This document shows, piece by piece, positions 19,406 through 28,888 of a stretch of 64,000 bases of DNA. The position numbers and the translations under genes are program-made. Origin of the DNA: Rhodococcus sp. HM1. GTDB lineage: Bacteria; Actinomycetota; Actinomycetes; Mycobacteriales; Mycobacteriaceae. The stretch lies in NCBI RefSeq assembly GCF_023218075.1, contig NZ_JALPTB010000008.1:1-64000 (forward strand), read 5' to 3'. How positions within the stretch are numbered: position 1 is the first letter of the stretch; every line of letters starts with the position of its first letter. Below the pieces are notes generated by a model. It saw nothing but the letters and a program-made list of their open reading frames with translations. It was not told where the DNA came from and ran no database searches.

Positions 19406-21331
19406 CTACAGGCTGACCGGGTAGACCGGCTCCTGGATCTCCGGCACGATCCGCTTCTCGACGAAGATGCCGTGCCACACCATGAAGCACAGGATCGTCC
19501 ACAGTCGACGACTGTGATCGGACACCCCGTCGCGGTGCTCGTTCAGCATCCGCGCGACCGCGGCCTTGTCGAAGATGTGGTCGGTGCCGGACTCGGCGAT
19601 CTGCTGGTGCGCCCAGTCGAACAGCTCGGTGCCGGCCAGCCAGTGCCGCAGCGGCACCGGGAAGCCCAGCTTCGCGCGGTGCAGCACGTGCGGCGGAACG
19701 ATTCCCTCGAGCGCCTGCCGCAGCGCGTACTTGCTCGTCTGCTTGGTGATCTTCTGCTCGAGCGGAATCTGCGAGGCCACCCGGAACACCTCGGGATCGA
19801 GGAACGGGACGCGCAGCTCCAGCGAATTCGCCATCGTCATCTTGTCGGCCTTGACGAGAATGTCGCCGCGCAGCCATGTGAACAGGTCCAGGTGCTGCAT
19901 GCGGGCCACAGGATCCCACCCGGCCGACCGCGCGTAGATCGGTGCCGTGACGTCCTGATGGGTCCACTCGGGGCGGAAATCGCGTAGCACCGACCGCAGC
20001 TGCGCGTCGTTGAAGCTGCGTGCATTGCCGTAGTACCGCTCCTCGAGCGGCATCGAGCCGCGATGCAGCAGCGACTTGCCGCGCGTGCCCTCCGGGATCC
20101 GCTCGGACAGCTTGCCGACGGCACGCCGCAGTCCTGCCGGAAGGTACTCGAACGGCTTGAGCGAGATGGGCTCGCGGTAGATCGTGTAGCCGCCGAACAA
20201 CTCGTCGGCGCCCTCACCGGACAGCACCACCTTGACGTGCTTGCGGGCCTCCTTGGCGATGAACCACAGCGGCACCAGCGCCGGATCGGCGACCGGGTCG
20301 TCGAGGTACCAGATGATCTCCGGGATCGCCGCGGCGAACTCGGCGGGGGAGACCACCCGCACGATGTGGCGTGCCCCGATCGCGGCCGCCGACTCGGCGG
20401 CCACGTCCACCTCGGAATAGCCCTCCCGCTCGAAACCGGCGGTGAACGTGATGAGGTCGGGATTGTGCCGCTTGGCCAGCGCCGCGATCGCCGTCGAGTC
20501 GATGCCGCCGGACAGGAACGACCCGACGGTCACGTCGGCACGCATGTGCTTGGCGACCGAATCCTCGAGCGCCTCGGCGATCTCGCGGTACCGATCCTGT
20601 TCGCGGCCGGCGGCGAACGGCCGAACCGGGAAGCGCGGTTGGAAGTACCGGGTGATCTCCGGTTCGCTACCGGGCCGGACCCGCGCGTAGCAGCCGGACT
20701 CGAGGCGACGGATCTGCCGGTGCAGCGTCTCCGGTTCGGGAACGTACTGCAACACGGTGTAGTGCTCGATCGCCCGCGGATCGAGGTCGGTGCCGATGCC
20801 GATCGCACCGGCCAGCTCGAGCAGGCTCTTCTTCTCGCTGCCGAACGCGGTCCCGCCCGAACCGGTCGCCAGGAACAGCGGCTTGATGCCGAACGGGTCG
20901 CGGGCCAGGAACAGCTCCCGTGTGTGGGTGTCCCAGACGGCGAACGCGAACATGCCGCGCAGGCGACGCACCGCGTCCGCACCCCAGTGATGGAACGCCG
21001 CGACGATCGTCTCGCTGTCACCCTCCGTCGCGAAGACGGCGCCGTGTTCCTCGGTGAGTTCCTTGCGCAGCTCCAGGTAGTTGTAGATCTCGCCGTTGAA
21101 GGTCAGGGCGTACCGGTCGGGCTGGTCCTGCGGTCCCCAGCGCAGCGGCTGATGCGAATGCGCGATGTCGATGATCGACAGGCGGTTGAATCCGAAGATC
21201 AGGTCGTCGTCGTGCCAGGTGCCGTGCTCGTCCGGTCCGCGATGCCGCAGACAGTGCATGGCGGAGTCGACCAGTGCGACGGCGTCGTCGCTGGTGCCGT
21301 CAGTGGTCAGTAGCCCGAGCAATCCGCACAC
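19406..21331 (-). CDS. asnB: Asparagine synthase-type amidotransferase (AsnB/LtsA)
   Basis: The 641-residue protein has an N-terminal class II glutaminase domain with the processed catalytic cysteine C2 (MCGLLGLL) and a C-terminal ATP-pyrophosphatase domain with the SGGIDSTAIAAL motif near residue 265. It may make asparagine, but homologues at this position (LtsA in Corynebacterium and Rhodococcus, AsnB Rv2201 in mycobacteria) amidate meso-diaminopimelate in peptidoglycan and confer lysozyme resistance. The envelope role is inferred from these relatives. The gene starts with GTG at 21331 and is divergent from ctaC, a conserved arrangement. Confidence 0.92.
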   Translation of the reverse strand: MCGLLGLLTTDGTSDDAVALVDSAMHCLRHRGPDEHGTWHDDDLIFGFNRLSIIDIAHSHQPLRWGPQDQPDRYALTFNGEIYNYLELRKELTEEHGAVFATEGDSETIVAAFHHWGADAVRRLRGMFAFAVWDTHTRELFLARDPFGIKPLFLATGSGGTAFGSEKKSLLELAGAIGIGTDLDPRAIEHYTVLQYVPEPETLHRQIRRLESGCYARVRPGSEPEITRYFQPRFPVRPFAAGREQDRYREIAEALEDSVAKHMRADVTVGSFLSGGIDSTAIAALAKRHNPDLITFTAGFEREGYSEVDVAAESAAAIGARHIVRVVSPAEFAAAIPEIIWYLDDPVADPALVPLWFIAKEARKHVKVVLSGEGADELFGGYTIYREPISLKPFEYLPAGLRRAVGKLSERIPEGTRGKSLLHRGSMPLEERYYGNARSFNDAQLRSVLRDFRPEWTHQDVTAPIYARSAGWDPVARMQHLDLFTWLRGDILVKADKMTMANSLELRVPFLDPEVFRVASQIPLEQKITKQTSKYALRQALEGIVPPHVLHRAKLGFPVPLRHWLAGTELFDWAHQQIAESGTDHIFDKAAVARMLNEHRDGVSDHSRRLWTILCFMVWHGIFVEKRIVPEIQEPVYPVSL

Positions 21332-21637
21332 GGCGTCCGTTACCTCGATTCCAGTAGGGGAGTGCCGGACCCATCGGGAACTTTCCCGCGAGGGCCGACG
21401 TTCGTCATGTGGAGTATGCCGCAGTGCGGGAAATCGAGCGGAGCGCGCATACCCGGAAAGTCGCTGTGACGTCGCCTGTCACCCGGCGACACGGCGTCCT
21501 GCGACGAGGCAATGTCTCAGGATCGACACGTTGTGCGCGCCCCGAGGGTGGATAGCGCGCCGGTTTGGTCTACGCTGCGTAGTAATTGGGCCTGCCCTCC
21601 GGGGTTGCCCTAATGGAATTGCGGCGATCAGGAAGGC
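21332..21637. other. Divergent promoter region asnB/ctaC
   Basis: These 306 bp contain no credible gene. TACGCT at 21571-21576, about 60 bp before the ctaC start, is a plausible -10 element for ctaC. No recognised riboswitch or regulator site was seen. Confidence 0.5.
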
Positions 21638-22699
21638 GTGAACGTGGCGCAAGGTCGGATCCTTCGGCGGTTCGGACTCGCAGCATCTCTTGGCATTGCA
21701 GCCATGATGTTGACCGGGTGCTCCAGCGAAGAAGTCCTTCGTTTCGGCTGGCCGGAGGGCGTGACTCCCGAGGCCGAGCGTATGCGTGAGCTGTGGACGT
21801 GGTCGGTTATCGCCGCCCTCGTCATGGGCATTTTGGTGTGGGGTCTGACCTTCTGGGTGGTCCTCTTCCACCGCAAGAAGAAGAACTCCCCCGAGTTCCC
21901 GCGGCAGACCGCGTACAACGTGCCCCTCGAGCTGGTCTACACGGCAGCTCCGTTCGTGGCCGTGTGTGTGCTCTTCTACTTCACCGTCGTGGTCCAGAAC
22001 TACGTCCTGGAGAAGGAAGACAACCCGAACGTCGTGGTCGACGTGACCGGCTACCAGTGGAACTGGAAGTTCGGTTACCGCACCGTCGATCTCGGTGACG
22101 GCACCGCCAAGTACGACGGCACCGACTACGAGGCGCAGGAGGCCGTGGCTCAGCCCGAGCACGTGGCCGCCGAGGGTGACGAGCACGCGGTGGTTCCGCC
22201 GATCCACGGAAAGCCGGTCGAGGACCTCTCGTACCTGCACTACGACAAGATCGAGACGGTCGGCACCAGCAACGAGATCCCGGTCCTGGTTCTCCCGACC
22301 GGCAAGCGCATCGAGTTCGAGCTCGCCTCGTCCGACGTCATCCACGCCTTCTGGGTCCCCGAGTTCCTCTTCAAGCGCGACGTGAACCCGAACCCGCGCG
22401 AGAACAACTCCGATCCGGTCTTCCAGATCACCGAGATCGAGCGTGAAGGCGCGTTCGTCGGCCGCTGCGCCGAGATGTGCGGTACCTACCACGCGATGAT
22501 GAACTTCGAGGTCCGCGCGGTGTCGCCGGAGAAGTTCGCGCAGTACATCGAGCTTCGCAAGCCGGCTGCCGAGGGCGGTCAGGGCCTGAGCAACGCCGAG
22601 GCCCTCGAAGCCATCGGCGAGTCGCCCGTCGCGACCACCACGTCCCCGTTCAAGACCGACCGCACCGACCGTTCGGCCAGCGGCGTCGCCGGCGAGTGA
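21638..22699 (+). CDS. ctaC: Cytochrome c oxidase subunit II (aa3)
   Basis: CtaC carries the CuA centre that takes electrons from cytochrome c. The 353-residue precursor has a lipoprotein signal peptide with lipobox LTGC (C28), two transmembrane helices (about 50-75 and 95-120) and a periplasmic CuA domain whose ligands appear in GRCAEMCGTYHAMM, with an earlier His in SSDVIHAFWVPEF. Actinobacterial subunit II has a characteristic insertion between beta strands, seen here around residues 140-205. The GTG start at 21638 follows CAGGAAGG. ctaF follows 33 bp downstream and is certainly cotranscribed. The subunit belongs to the obligate bc1-aa3 supercomplex. Confidence 0.97.
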   Translation: MNVAQGRILRRFGLAASLGIAAMMLTGCSSEEVLRFGWPEGVTPEAERMRELWTWSVIAALVMGILVWGLTFWVVLFHRKKKNSPEFPRQTAYNVPLELVYTAAPFVAVCVLFYFTVVVQNYVLEKEDNPNVVVDVTGYQWNWKFGYRTVDLGDGTAKYDGTDYEAQEAVAQPEHVAAEGDEHAVVPPIHGKPVEDLSYLHYDKIETVGTSNEIPVLVLPTGKRIEFELASSDVIHAFWVPEFLFKRDVNPNPRENNSDPVFQITEIEREGAFVGRCAEMCGTYHAMMNFEVRAVSPEKFAQYIELRKPAAEGGQGLSNAEALEAIGESPVATTTSPFKTDRTDRSASGVAGE

Positions 22700-22732
22700 C
22701 CGAACCCACCATCGACAAGGACAAGTGCTGAT

Positions 22733-23149
22733 ATGAAGATCGAAGCCAAGCTCTTCGAGGTCGTGACGGTGTTCTTCGTGCTCGTCGCCATCGTGTACGG
22801 AACGTTCACCGGCCTGTCCCGCACGGGCATCGAGTGGGCGGGCCTCACCGCGATCGTGCTCTCGGCAGGCCTGACCCTGATCGTTGGCACCTACTTCCGG
22901 TTCGTGGCGCGTCGCCTCGACACCCGCCCGGAGGACTACGAGGACGCCGAGATCAGTGACGGCGCCGGCGACCTCGGCTTCTTCAGCGCCGGTAGCTACT
23001 GGCCGATCCTGCTCGCGGGTGCCGCGGCTTTCGCCGCCATCGCCCTGGCGTTCTTCCACCCGTGGATGATCGTCGTGGCGGTCTTCCTGATCCTCAGCGC
23101 AGCCGCGGGCCTGGTGTTCGAGTACCACATCGGACCCGAGAAGCACTGA
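22733..23149 (+). CDS. ctaF: Cytochrome c oxidase subunit IV (actinobacterial type)
   Basis: CtaF is a small structural subunit of the actinobacterial aa3 oxidase. The 138-residue protein shows four hydrophobic helices (about 8-27, 33-52, 85-105 and 108-130) and the loop [20 protein letters not shown] typical of the family. It lies immediately behind ctaC, and its product assembles with CtaC, CtaD, CtaE and the QcrABC bc1 complex. In M. tuberculosis this gene is followed by mmpS3; here it is followed by a terminator with a UUCG loop and a gene-free stretch. Confidence 0.93.
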   Translation: MKIEAKLFEVVTVFFVLVAIVYGTFTGLSRTGIEWAGLTAIVLSAGLTLIVGTYFRFVARRLDTRPEDYEDAEISDGAGDLGFFSAGSYWPILLAGAAAFAAIALAFFHPWMIVVAVFLILSAAAGLVFEYHIGPEKH

Positions 23150-23166
23150 CGCAGAACGATTCCGCG

Positions 23167-23202
23167 CGACGGGCGCCGCACCTTCGGGTGCGGCGCCCGT
23201 CG
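23167..23202 (+). terminator. Perfect 16-bp hairpin with TTCG loop after ctaF
   Basis: CGACGGGCGCCGCACC and its exact complement surround a TTCG tetraloop, 17 bp after the ctaF stop. This is a strong terminator-like structure for the ctaC-ctaF operon. Confidence 0.75.
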
Positions 23203-23361
23203 CCGTTTCGGATGATCCTCCGGGTCGTTCGCATCCCGGGAAAGTCCGTGCACGTCCGGGCGGAGGGACCTGACCGACGGAACGTGCCGGTCCGTCAGGA
23301 GAGCTCTACGGCGCCCAGGCACCCAAGGGAACGTACCCCGGGGCGGCGAGGGCGCCCTACA

Positions 23362-23402
23362 AACCCCGCAGCGGGGGCCAGGAGGCCCGCTGCGGGGTTT
23401 TC
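23362..23402 (+). terminator. 14-bp hairpin followed by T-run
   Basis: AACCCCGCAGCGGG pairs exactly with CCCGCTGCGGGGTT and is followed by TTT. It lies far from any gene, so it may end a separate short transcript or be a second ctaF terminator. Confidence 0.55.
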
Positions 23403-23472
23403 GGCATGGGGAACCCACAACGCGGGGAGGGTGTGGGCCCGTCGCGGTCCCGCACGGGAAGCCAACCCGATT

Positions 23473-23535
23473 CGCCGAGCAGGTAGACAGCTGTGCGCTG
23501 CCGCCGACAGCGCGCAGCTGTCTACCTGCTCGGCG
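23473..23535. repeat. 63-nt palindromic repeat, copy 1
   Basis: The arms are 28 bases each (23473-23500 and 23508-23535) and pair along their whole length with one T/G position; the loop is CCGCCGA. The right arm is identical to that of copy 2 and the following 20 bases are also nearly identical, so the two are copies of one element. Confidence 0.85.
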
Positions 23536-23687
23536 GGAGCGGCTCAGCGCGGTTGCGATGATGGAGTCGCCCTCTGCCATCTGCACCTCGATGCCGGCAA
23601 GCGCTACCAGCGCAACTGCGTTCGGCGGGCCTGAACTCGTGTCTCACATCAACGTAGACAGCACATCCACGGCGTTGAAGGCTTGGG

Positions 23688-23716
23688 CACCCCGGTCCCC
23701 GTGCGGGACCGGGGTG
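23688..23716. other. 12-bp perfect hairpin
   Basis: CACCCCGGTCCC and its exact complement surround a five-base loop just before palindrome copy 2. Its role is unknown. Confidence 0.45.
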
Positions 23717-23730
23717 GAGCCTACTCAATC

Positions 23731-23793
23731 CGCCGAGCCACCGGACAGCTGCGCGCTGCCGACGACAGCGCGCAGCTGTCTACCTGCTCGGCG
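23731..23793. repeat. 63-nt palindromic repeat, copy 2
   Basis: The arms (23731-23758 and 23766-23793) pair except for a five-base internal block, CACCG facing TACCT, on the left side; the loop is CCGACGA. The right arm matches copy 1 at 28 of 28 positions. The copies are 258 bp apart in the same orientation. Confidence 0.85.
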
Positions 23794-23854
23794 GGAGCGG
23801 ATCAGCGCGGTGGCGACGGGGGAGAAGGGGGCCCTACAGAGAGGCTCTACAGAA

Positions 23855-23897
23855 ACGGGTGTGGCCCCGAACCTTGTCGGTTCGGGGCCACACCCGT
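23855..23897 (-). terminator. Perfect 19-bp hairpin downstream of qcrB
   Basis: ACGGGTGTGGCCCCGAACC and its exact complement surround a five-base loop, 21 bp beyond the qcrB stop on the minus strand. It probably ends the ctaE-qcrCAB operon. Confidence 0.75.
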
Positions 23898-23918
23898 GTG
23901 TTTCGGAACTGCCTGGCG

Positions 23919-25577
23919 TCAGTGCGCCTGGCCGTCGCCGTCGCCGCTGCCGGCCTCGAGGCTGTGCACGCGGTTCTGGTAGTCCCGCAGGACCGTCCGC
24001 TGCTCGATCTCGGCCTCGTGGTGGGCCGCTTCGAGCGCTGCCGCCTCGTCCGCCGGGTCGGGGGAGAGGAAGCTGCCGGCGCCGGGCTTGCCGGCGAGGC
24101 CGAGGCGGTTCATGCGCTTCGGCACCGGGGCACCCTGGTATTCCAGCGGAATCGGGTGGCCGTGCTCATCCACCGGGCCGAGGGGCTGGTGGATCTCGAT
24201 GTACTCACCGTGCGGCAGGCGACGGACGATGCCCGTCTCGATGCCGTGCTCGAGCACCTGGCGGTCGCTGCGCTGCAGGCCCAGGCAGAACCGGTACGCG
24301 ATGTAGTAGGCGAGCGGCGGCAGGATCACCATGCCGATGCGGCCCATCCACGTCGTCGCGTTGATCGAGATGTCGAACTTGTACGCGATGAGGTCGTTGA
24401 TGCACATCAGGGTGAGCACCAGGTAGAACGTGATCGCCATTGCGCCGATACCGGTTCGAACCGGAACGTCGCGCGGACGCTGCAGCAGGTTGTGGTGCGC
24501 GTCGTCCTTGGTGAGACGCTTCTCGATCCACGGGTAGACCGTCATCAGGACGAAGACCAGACCCATGATCACCGCGACCCAGAACACGGCAGGAATCGTG
24601 TAGCGGCCGAACAGGTAGATCTCCCAGGCCGGCCACGTACGGGCCAGACCGTCGGTCCACATCATGTAGAAGTCGGGCTGCGAACCTGCCGACACCTGCG
24701 ACGGGTTGTACGGGCCGATGTTCCAGATCGGGTTGATCTGGAAGAGACCACTCATCAGAGCCAGCACCGCGAACGTCATCGCGAAGAACGCGCCGGACTT
24801 GACCGCGAAGACGGGCAGGATGCGAACGCCGACGACGTTCTGCTCGGTGCGGGCAGGGCCGGGGAACTGCGTGTGCTTCTGGTACCAGACCAGCGCGAGG
24901 TGCGCGGCGATCAGGGCCAGGATGACGGCCGGGATGAGCAGCACGTGCAGGACGTAGAAGCGCGGGATGATCAGGTCGCCGGGGAAGTCACCGCCGAAGA
25001 TCGCCCAGTGCATCCACGTACCGATGATCGGGATGCTCAGCGTGATGCCGGAGAACGCGGCGCGGAGGCCGGTGCCGGACAGCAGGTCGTCGGGCAGGGA
25101 GTACCCGAAGAAGCCTTCGAACATCGCCAGGATGAGCAGCAGCGAGCCGATCACCCAGTTCGCCTCACGCGGGCGACGGAACGCACCGGTGAAGAAGATG
25201 CGCGCCATGTGGACGATGATCGACGCAGCGAACATCAGCGCTGCCCAGTGATGGACCTGCCGGACGAACAGACCGCCGCGCACCTCGAAGGAGATGTTCA
25301 GGGCAGTCTCGTAGGCCCGGGACATGCCCACGCCACGCAACGGGGTGTACGCGCCGTCGTAGGTCACGTGGGCCATCGACGGGTCGAAGAACAGGGTGAG
25401 GAAGACACCCGAGATCAACAGGATGACGAAGCTGTACAGCGCGATCTCGCCCAGCAGGAAGGACCAGTGCGTGGGGAAGACCTTGTTGATCTGGCGACGG
25501 ATACCGGCCGACAGGTGGTAGCGAGAGTCGAGATTCTCGCCGATCTCTGCGGCGCGGGTCGGGGTTGCGGTACTCAC
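23919..25577 (-). CDS. qcrB: Cytochrome bc1 complex cytochrome b subunit
   Basis: QcrB holds the two b hemes and the quinol oxidation and reduction sites of complex III. The 552-residue protein has the eight-helix cytochrome b core (heme histidines in [11 protein letters not shown] and [25 protein letters not shown]-equivalent region near the fourth periplasmic loop) and the actinobacterial C-terminal cytoplasmic extension (about 430-552). The preferred start is GTG 25577, which forms a GTGA overlap with the qcrA stop; an upstream ATG at 25592 would overlap more. QcrB is the target of bc1 inhibitors such as Q203 in mycobacteria. It is the last gene of the operon. Confidence 0.97.
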   Translation of the reverse strand: MSTATPTRAAEIGENLDSRYHLSAGIRRQINKVFPTHWSFLLGEIALYSFVILLISGVFLTLFFDPSMAHVTYDGAYTPLRGVGMSRAYETALNISFEVRGGLFVRQVHHWAALMFAASIIVHMARIFFTGAFRRPREANWVIGSLLLILAMFEGFFGYSLPDDLLSGTGLRAAFSGITLSIPIIGTWMHWAIFGGDFPGDLIIPRFYVLHVLLIPAVILALIAAHLALVWYQKHTQFPGPARTEQNVVGVRILPVFAVKSGAFFAMTFAVLALMSGLFQINPIWNIGPYNPSQVSAGSQPDFYMMWTDGLARTWPAWEIYLFGRYTIPAVFWVAVIMGLVFVLMTVYPWIEKRLTKDDAHHNLLQRPRDVPVRTGIGAMAITFYLVLTLMCINDLIAYKFDISINATTWMGRIGMVILPPLAYYIAYRFCLGLQRSDRQVLEHGIETGIVRRLPHGEYIEIHQPLGPVDEHGHPIPLEYQGAPVPKRMNRLGLAGKPGAGSFLSPDPADEAAALEAAHHEAEIEQRTVLRDYQNRVHSLEAGSGDGDGQAH

Positions 25578-26701
25578 GGGCGACGCTCCCAAAATGCCGG
25601 GCCGAGGGCTTCGATGAAGTCACCGTTGGCGACGAGAAAACCCTCTTCGTTCACTGTAATGGGCAGCTGCGGCAGAGCGCGAGCGGCAGGTCCGAACACC
25701 GGCTTTCCGTACTCCAGGGCATTGAACTGCGACTGGTGGCACGGGCACAGAATGCGGTTGGTCTGCTGCTCGTAGAGCGACGTCGGGCAGCCGAGGTGGG
25801 TGCAGATCTTCGAGAAGGCGAAGTAGTCGCCGTAGTTGAAGCTCTCCTGACCCTTGCGCTTGATGGCGCGCTCGGCGTCCTCCGTGCGCAGACGGATCAG
25901 CATGACGGCGTTGCGGATGCCGCGCAGGCCCTCGAGCAGCGCGTGCTCGTCGCCACGATCCGACTCACGGAACGGGAAGACCGTCTCCATGCCGCCGGCG
26001 TCGAGGTCCTCGGGACGCACCAGCACGATGTCCTGGGGGCGACCCGTGTCGCGACGCAGGTAGATGGTCTCGCCCTCGTAGCGGGGGGTCCAACCCGACA
26101 CCCACAGCGGGGACTCGTCACCCTGTGCCCACGGGTTCTTGATCAGGCCACCGAGCGGCATGATCAGGCCCACACCCAGGGCGCCGCCACCGAAGATCGC
26201 CGTGCGCTTGATCAGCTTGCGGCGGGGCAGCGTCGACGTTTCCAGGGAGTCGGCGAGCTCGGCGACGATCGTCTTGCGATCGACCTCCTTCGACGGGCCG
26301 TCGTGCCGATCCTGGATCGACACCTCTTCGGGGATGAACTTCTTGGTGAACTGCACCGCGCCCACGCCCACACCGAGGATCGCCAGACCGAGGGTCAGGC
26401 CGAGCAGCGGCGTGTACAGGTTGAAGAAGGTGTAGTTCTCCTCGCCCGGGCTCTGGTACTCCCACGGCCAGAAGAGGTAGATGGCGATGAACGCGAGGGC
26501 CGACAGGCCGGCGAGAGCGAACCAGAACGCGACGTTGCGCTCGGCGCGCTTCTCCGCGCGGGTGCCTTCGACGGGCCACCGCTCCTTGCGGAACGCGACA
26601 TCGACACCGTCGAGGTTCGTTCCCAATGCGACGAGGTCGTCGCGGCTCATCTGATCGAGGTTCTCGATCGAGTGCTTGTTGGGCGTTTCGTCGCCACTCA
26701 T
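25574..26701 (-). CDS. qcrA: Cytochrome bc1 complex Rieske iron-sulfur subunit
   Basis: QcrA passes electrons from quinol to the diheme cytochrome c subunit through a 2Fe-2S Rieske centre. The 375-residue protein has the cluster motifs CTHLGC and CPCHQSQF near residues 300-330. It also has the three N-terminal transmembrane helices (about 50-70, 90-110 and 160-180) that distinguish actinobacterial Rieske proteins from the single-helix classical form. The ATG at 26701 overlaps the qcrC stop as ATGA, and its own stop overlaps the qcrB start, so translation is coupled through the operon. Confidence 0.97.
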   Translation of the reverse strand: MSGDETPNKHSIENLDQMSRDDLVALGTNLDGVDVAFRKERWPVEGTRAEKRAERNVAFWFALAGLSALAFIAIYLFWPWEYQSPGEENYTFFNLYTPLLGLTLGLAILGVGVGAVQFTKKFIPEEVSIQDRHDGPSKEVDRKTIVAELADSLETSTLPRRKLIKRTAIFGGGALGVGLIMPLGGLIKNPWAQGDESPLWVSGWTPRYEGETIYLRRDTGRPQDIVLVRPEDLDAGGMETVFPFRESDRGDEHALLEGLRGIRNAVMLIRLRTEDAERAIKRKGQESFNYGDYFAFSKICTHLGCPTSLYEQQTNRILCPCHQSQFNALEYGKPVFGPAARALPQLPITVNEEGFLVANGDFIEALGPAFWERRP

Positions 26702-27570
26702 GACCTTGCTCCGATCCACAGTGCAGCGCCGACGACCGCGACGATGCCGACAATCCACATGGCCGGGCCCTCGGTACCGGGGCCGAACCCGCCCAGTCCG
26801 TAGCCGCCGGGGCTCGCCGTCTCGGTGGACGCCTTGACGTACGCGATGATGTCCTGCTTCTCGTCGAGCGTGAGCTGACGATCCGAGAACTTCGGCATGT
26901 TCTGCGGGCCGGTGAGCATCGCGGTGTAGATCTGCTGCTCGCTCGCCGGATCGAGCGGCGGCGCGAACTTGCCGGACGACAGTGCGCCACCGCGACCGGT
27001 GAAGTTGTGGCACGAAGCGCAGTTCTGGCGGAACAGCTCACTACCGCGGGCCACGTCGTCGCCGCGCAGCGAGGACTGGGCGATCTCGCCGTTCTCGTCG
27101 CGGATGACGGTCGGGCCGCCGCCGTTGGCCTGGATGTACGCACCGATCGCGTCGGTCTGCGCGGCGTCGAACTTCGGTTCCTTGCGCAGGACCTGGGCCT
27201 CGTTACGCGATGCCGGCATACGGCCGGAGGAAACCTGGAAGTAGACGGCGGCCTCACCGACGCCGATCAGCGACGGACCGCGGTCCTCGACACCCTGCAG
27301 GTTGACGCCGTGGCATGTGACGCAGGAGGTCTCGTAGAGCTGCTGGCCCTTGCGGATCAACGCGACCTGGTCCTCGTTCGCCGTCGCCACCTGCGGGGCA
27401 GGGGTCAGCGCGGAGGCGATGAAGCCGGCGCTGAGCAGGCCGAGCGCGAGCACCAGCGCGCCTGTGAGGCGACGACGGAACTTCCGCTGACGACGGGACC
27501 GGGCAGCGGACGCTGCCTCGGACTGACCGGGCATGTCACCCTCGGGTGTGAGAGGTGGGGATGAACTCAT
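26698..27570 (-). CDS. qcrC: Cytochrome bc1 complex diheme cytochrome c subunit
   Basis: QcrC replaces both cytochrome c1 and soluble cytochrome c in actinobacteria, linking bc1 directly to the aa3 oxidase. Two heme c sites are present, CVTCH near residue 82 and CASCH near residue 183. An N-terminal membrane anchor (about 35-55) follows a basic Arg-rich segment, and a C-terminal helix lies at about 268-288. The 290-residue length is typical. The ctaE gene lies 64 bp upstream on the same strand, giving the order ctaE-qcrC-qcrA-qcrB. Confidence 0.97.
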   Translation of the reverse strand: MSSSPPLTPEGDMPGQSEAASAARSRRQRKFRRRLTGALVLALGLLSAGFIASALTPAPQVATANEDQVALIRKGQQLYETSCVTCHGVNLQGVEDRGPSLIGVGEAAVYFQVSSGRMPASRNEAQVLRKEPKFDAAQTDAIGAYIQANGGGPTVIRDENGEIAQSSLRGDDVARGSELFRQNCASCHNFTGRGGALSSGKFAPPLDPASEQQIYTAMLTGPQNMPKFSDRQLTLDEKQDIIAYVKASTETASPGGYGLGGFGPGTEGPAMWIVGIVAVVGAALWIGARS

Positions 27571-27634
27571 CTGTATCCCTTTTTGTATGTCGGGACGGAC
27601 TGGACGTCAGGGGGCTGCCTGGGCGTACAGCTGG

Positions 27635-28246
27635 CTAACGGATGAAATAAATCGTGGCAAACAGGGCGATCCACACGATGTCGACGAAGTGCCAGTAGTA
27701 GGACACGACGATCGCCGCGGTGGCCTGAGCCGGAGTGAACTTGCTGACCCGGGTGCGGACCAGGAGGAACACGAAGGCCACCAGGCCGCCGATCACGTGC
27801 AGGCCGTGGAAACCGGTGGTCATGTAGAACACCGAGCCGTACACGCTGCTCGAGATGGAGGTGCCTTCGCTGACCAGGTTGATGTACTCGTAGCCCTGGC
27901 CGAGCACGAAGAACGTGCCCATCGCGAGGGTCAAGACGTACCACCGGCGGAGCCCGAACACGTCACCACGCTCGGCGGCGAACACACCCAGCTGACACGT
28001 GAAGGAAGACGCGATCAGCACCAGCGTCACCGGCACCGCCAGCAACAGGTTCAAGTGGGTGGGGGCCGGCGGCCAGTCACCGTGGGCCTGAGCCCGTGCC
28101 ACGAAGTACATGGCGAAGAGCCCTGCGAAAAACATGAGCTCACTGGACAACCACACAATGGTGCCGACGCTGACCAGGTTGGGCCGGTTCAGCGAGTGCA
28201 CGCGCTGGGTGATTGCAGTTCCTGAAGTCCCTACTGCGCTCGTCAC
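27635..28246 (-). CDS. ctaE: Cytochrome c oxidase subunit III
   Basis: CtaE is a structural subunit of the aa3 oxidase with no metal centre. The 203-residue protein has five hydrophobic helices and family segments [15 protein letters not shown] and [19 protein letters not shown]; the C-terminus [22 protein letters not shown] is strongly conserved. The frame is open upstream, but GTG 28246 gives the usual N-terminus ([22 protein letters not shown]). CATACT on the minus strand lies seven bases before it, which suggests a leaderless transcript. It is the first gene of the bc1 operon. Confidence 0.95.
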   Translation of the reverse strand: MTSAVGTSGTAITQRVHSLNRPNLVSVGTIVWLSSELMFFAGLFAMYFVARAQAHGDWPPAPTHLNLLLAVPVTLVLIASSFTCQLGVFAAERGDVFGLRRWYVLTLAMGTFFVLGQGYEYINLVSEGTSISSSVYGSVFYMTTGFHGLHVIGGLVAFVFLLVRTRVSKFTPAQATAAIVVSYYWHFVDIVWIALFATIYFIR

Positions 28247-28385
28247 GCTGGCTAGTATGACCCGTCGTAGTAAGTCTTGGGCAATCGGGGCGGAATTCGG
28301 CGCGTCTTTGCAGGTAATCGCCTGGTCCTGGCCGTGCAGCGACCGGGATGTGCCCCCGGCCACCGACCGTGCGATCGTGGTGTGC

Positions 28386-28832
28386 ATGAGCGGTGTCACA
28401 GGGATCTGGGAACGTCTCCGGCAAGCGCTGAGTGGGGGCCGCCGACCGCCCCTGGATCCGGCGCGGACGGACCTGGTCGTGGTGGTGTCGTCCTTCGACG
28501 ACGCCGAGTCGTGTTCCGGTGCCCTCGAGCGAGGAGCCGCGACCGCGCCGCGCTGGGTCGATGGCGACGAAGCCGTGCTCCGGCACCATCTCGAACTCCC
28601 CGCCGACGCCGTGGACCGTGCCGTCGAGCTCGCCGGCCAGGACGGGTACGTGAAGGCAGCCCCCGTGCACACCCCCACGAACGGCCGTACCGGGTTCGTC
28701 CTGCAGCGGGTGCAGATCCTCGACGCGATGCACTGCGCCCAGGAGAAGTCGCGGATGGCGGGGCTGGCACAGCGCCTCGGCGGAACGGCCACGGGATGGG
28801 ACGCACTGCAGCCCGATTCCGCAGCTGACTAA
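28386..28832 (+). CDS. Hypothetical protein, weakly RraB-like
   Basis: This 148-residue protein is soluble and has no signal peptide or cysteine cluster. The central segment ([24 protein letters not shown]) resembles the core of ribonuclease E inhibitor RraB proteins, which share a short hydrophobic strand, a helix and a Gly-Tyr turn; this is a tentative impression only. It starts at ATG 28386 and lies between the divergent ctaE gene and trpD. The start of trpD is 57 bp downstream, so both may be cotranscribed. No function is proposed. Confidence 0.65.
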   Translation: MSGVTGIWERLRQALSGGRRPPLDPARTDLVVVVSSFDDAESCSGALERGAATAPRWVDGDEAVLRHHLELPADAVDRAVELAGQDGYVKAAPVHTPTNGRTGFVLQRVQILDAMHCAQEKSRMAGLAQRLGGTATGWDALQPDSAAD

Positions 28833-28888
28833 GCTCCCAGCGGAAGGGGCGCGGACGGTGCCCGGTAACGGAGCGAGGTGCGGCGAAG

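Larger units (their letters stand above)
23150..23918. other. 769-bp gene-free region rich in palindromes
   Basis: No credible gene is seen between the convergent ctaF and qcrB. The region contains five strong hairpins (23167-23202, 23362-23399, 23688-23716, 23855-23897) and two copies of a 63-nt palindrome (23473-23535, 23731-23793). Short frames that cross the copies (for example QLSTCSA repeated in two places) are by-products of the repeats. In M. tuberculosis, as I recall, mmpS3 and Rv2197c occupy this interval, so the region may be what is left after their loss or relocation. Confidence 0.7.

Noticed and set aside
23558-23870. Short frames between ctaF and qcrB
   Set aside because: They cross palindromic repeats, have no start signals and show the same repeat-derived peptide in different frames.
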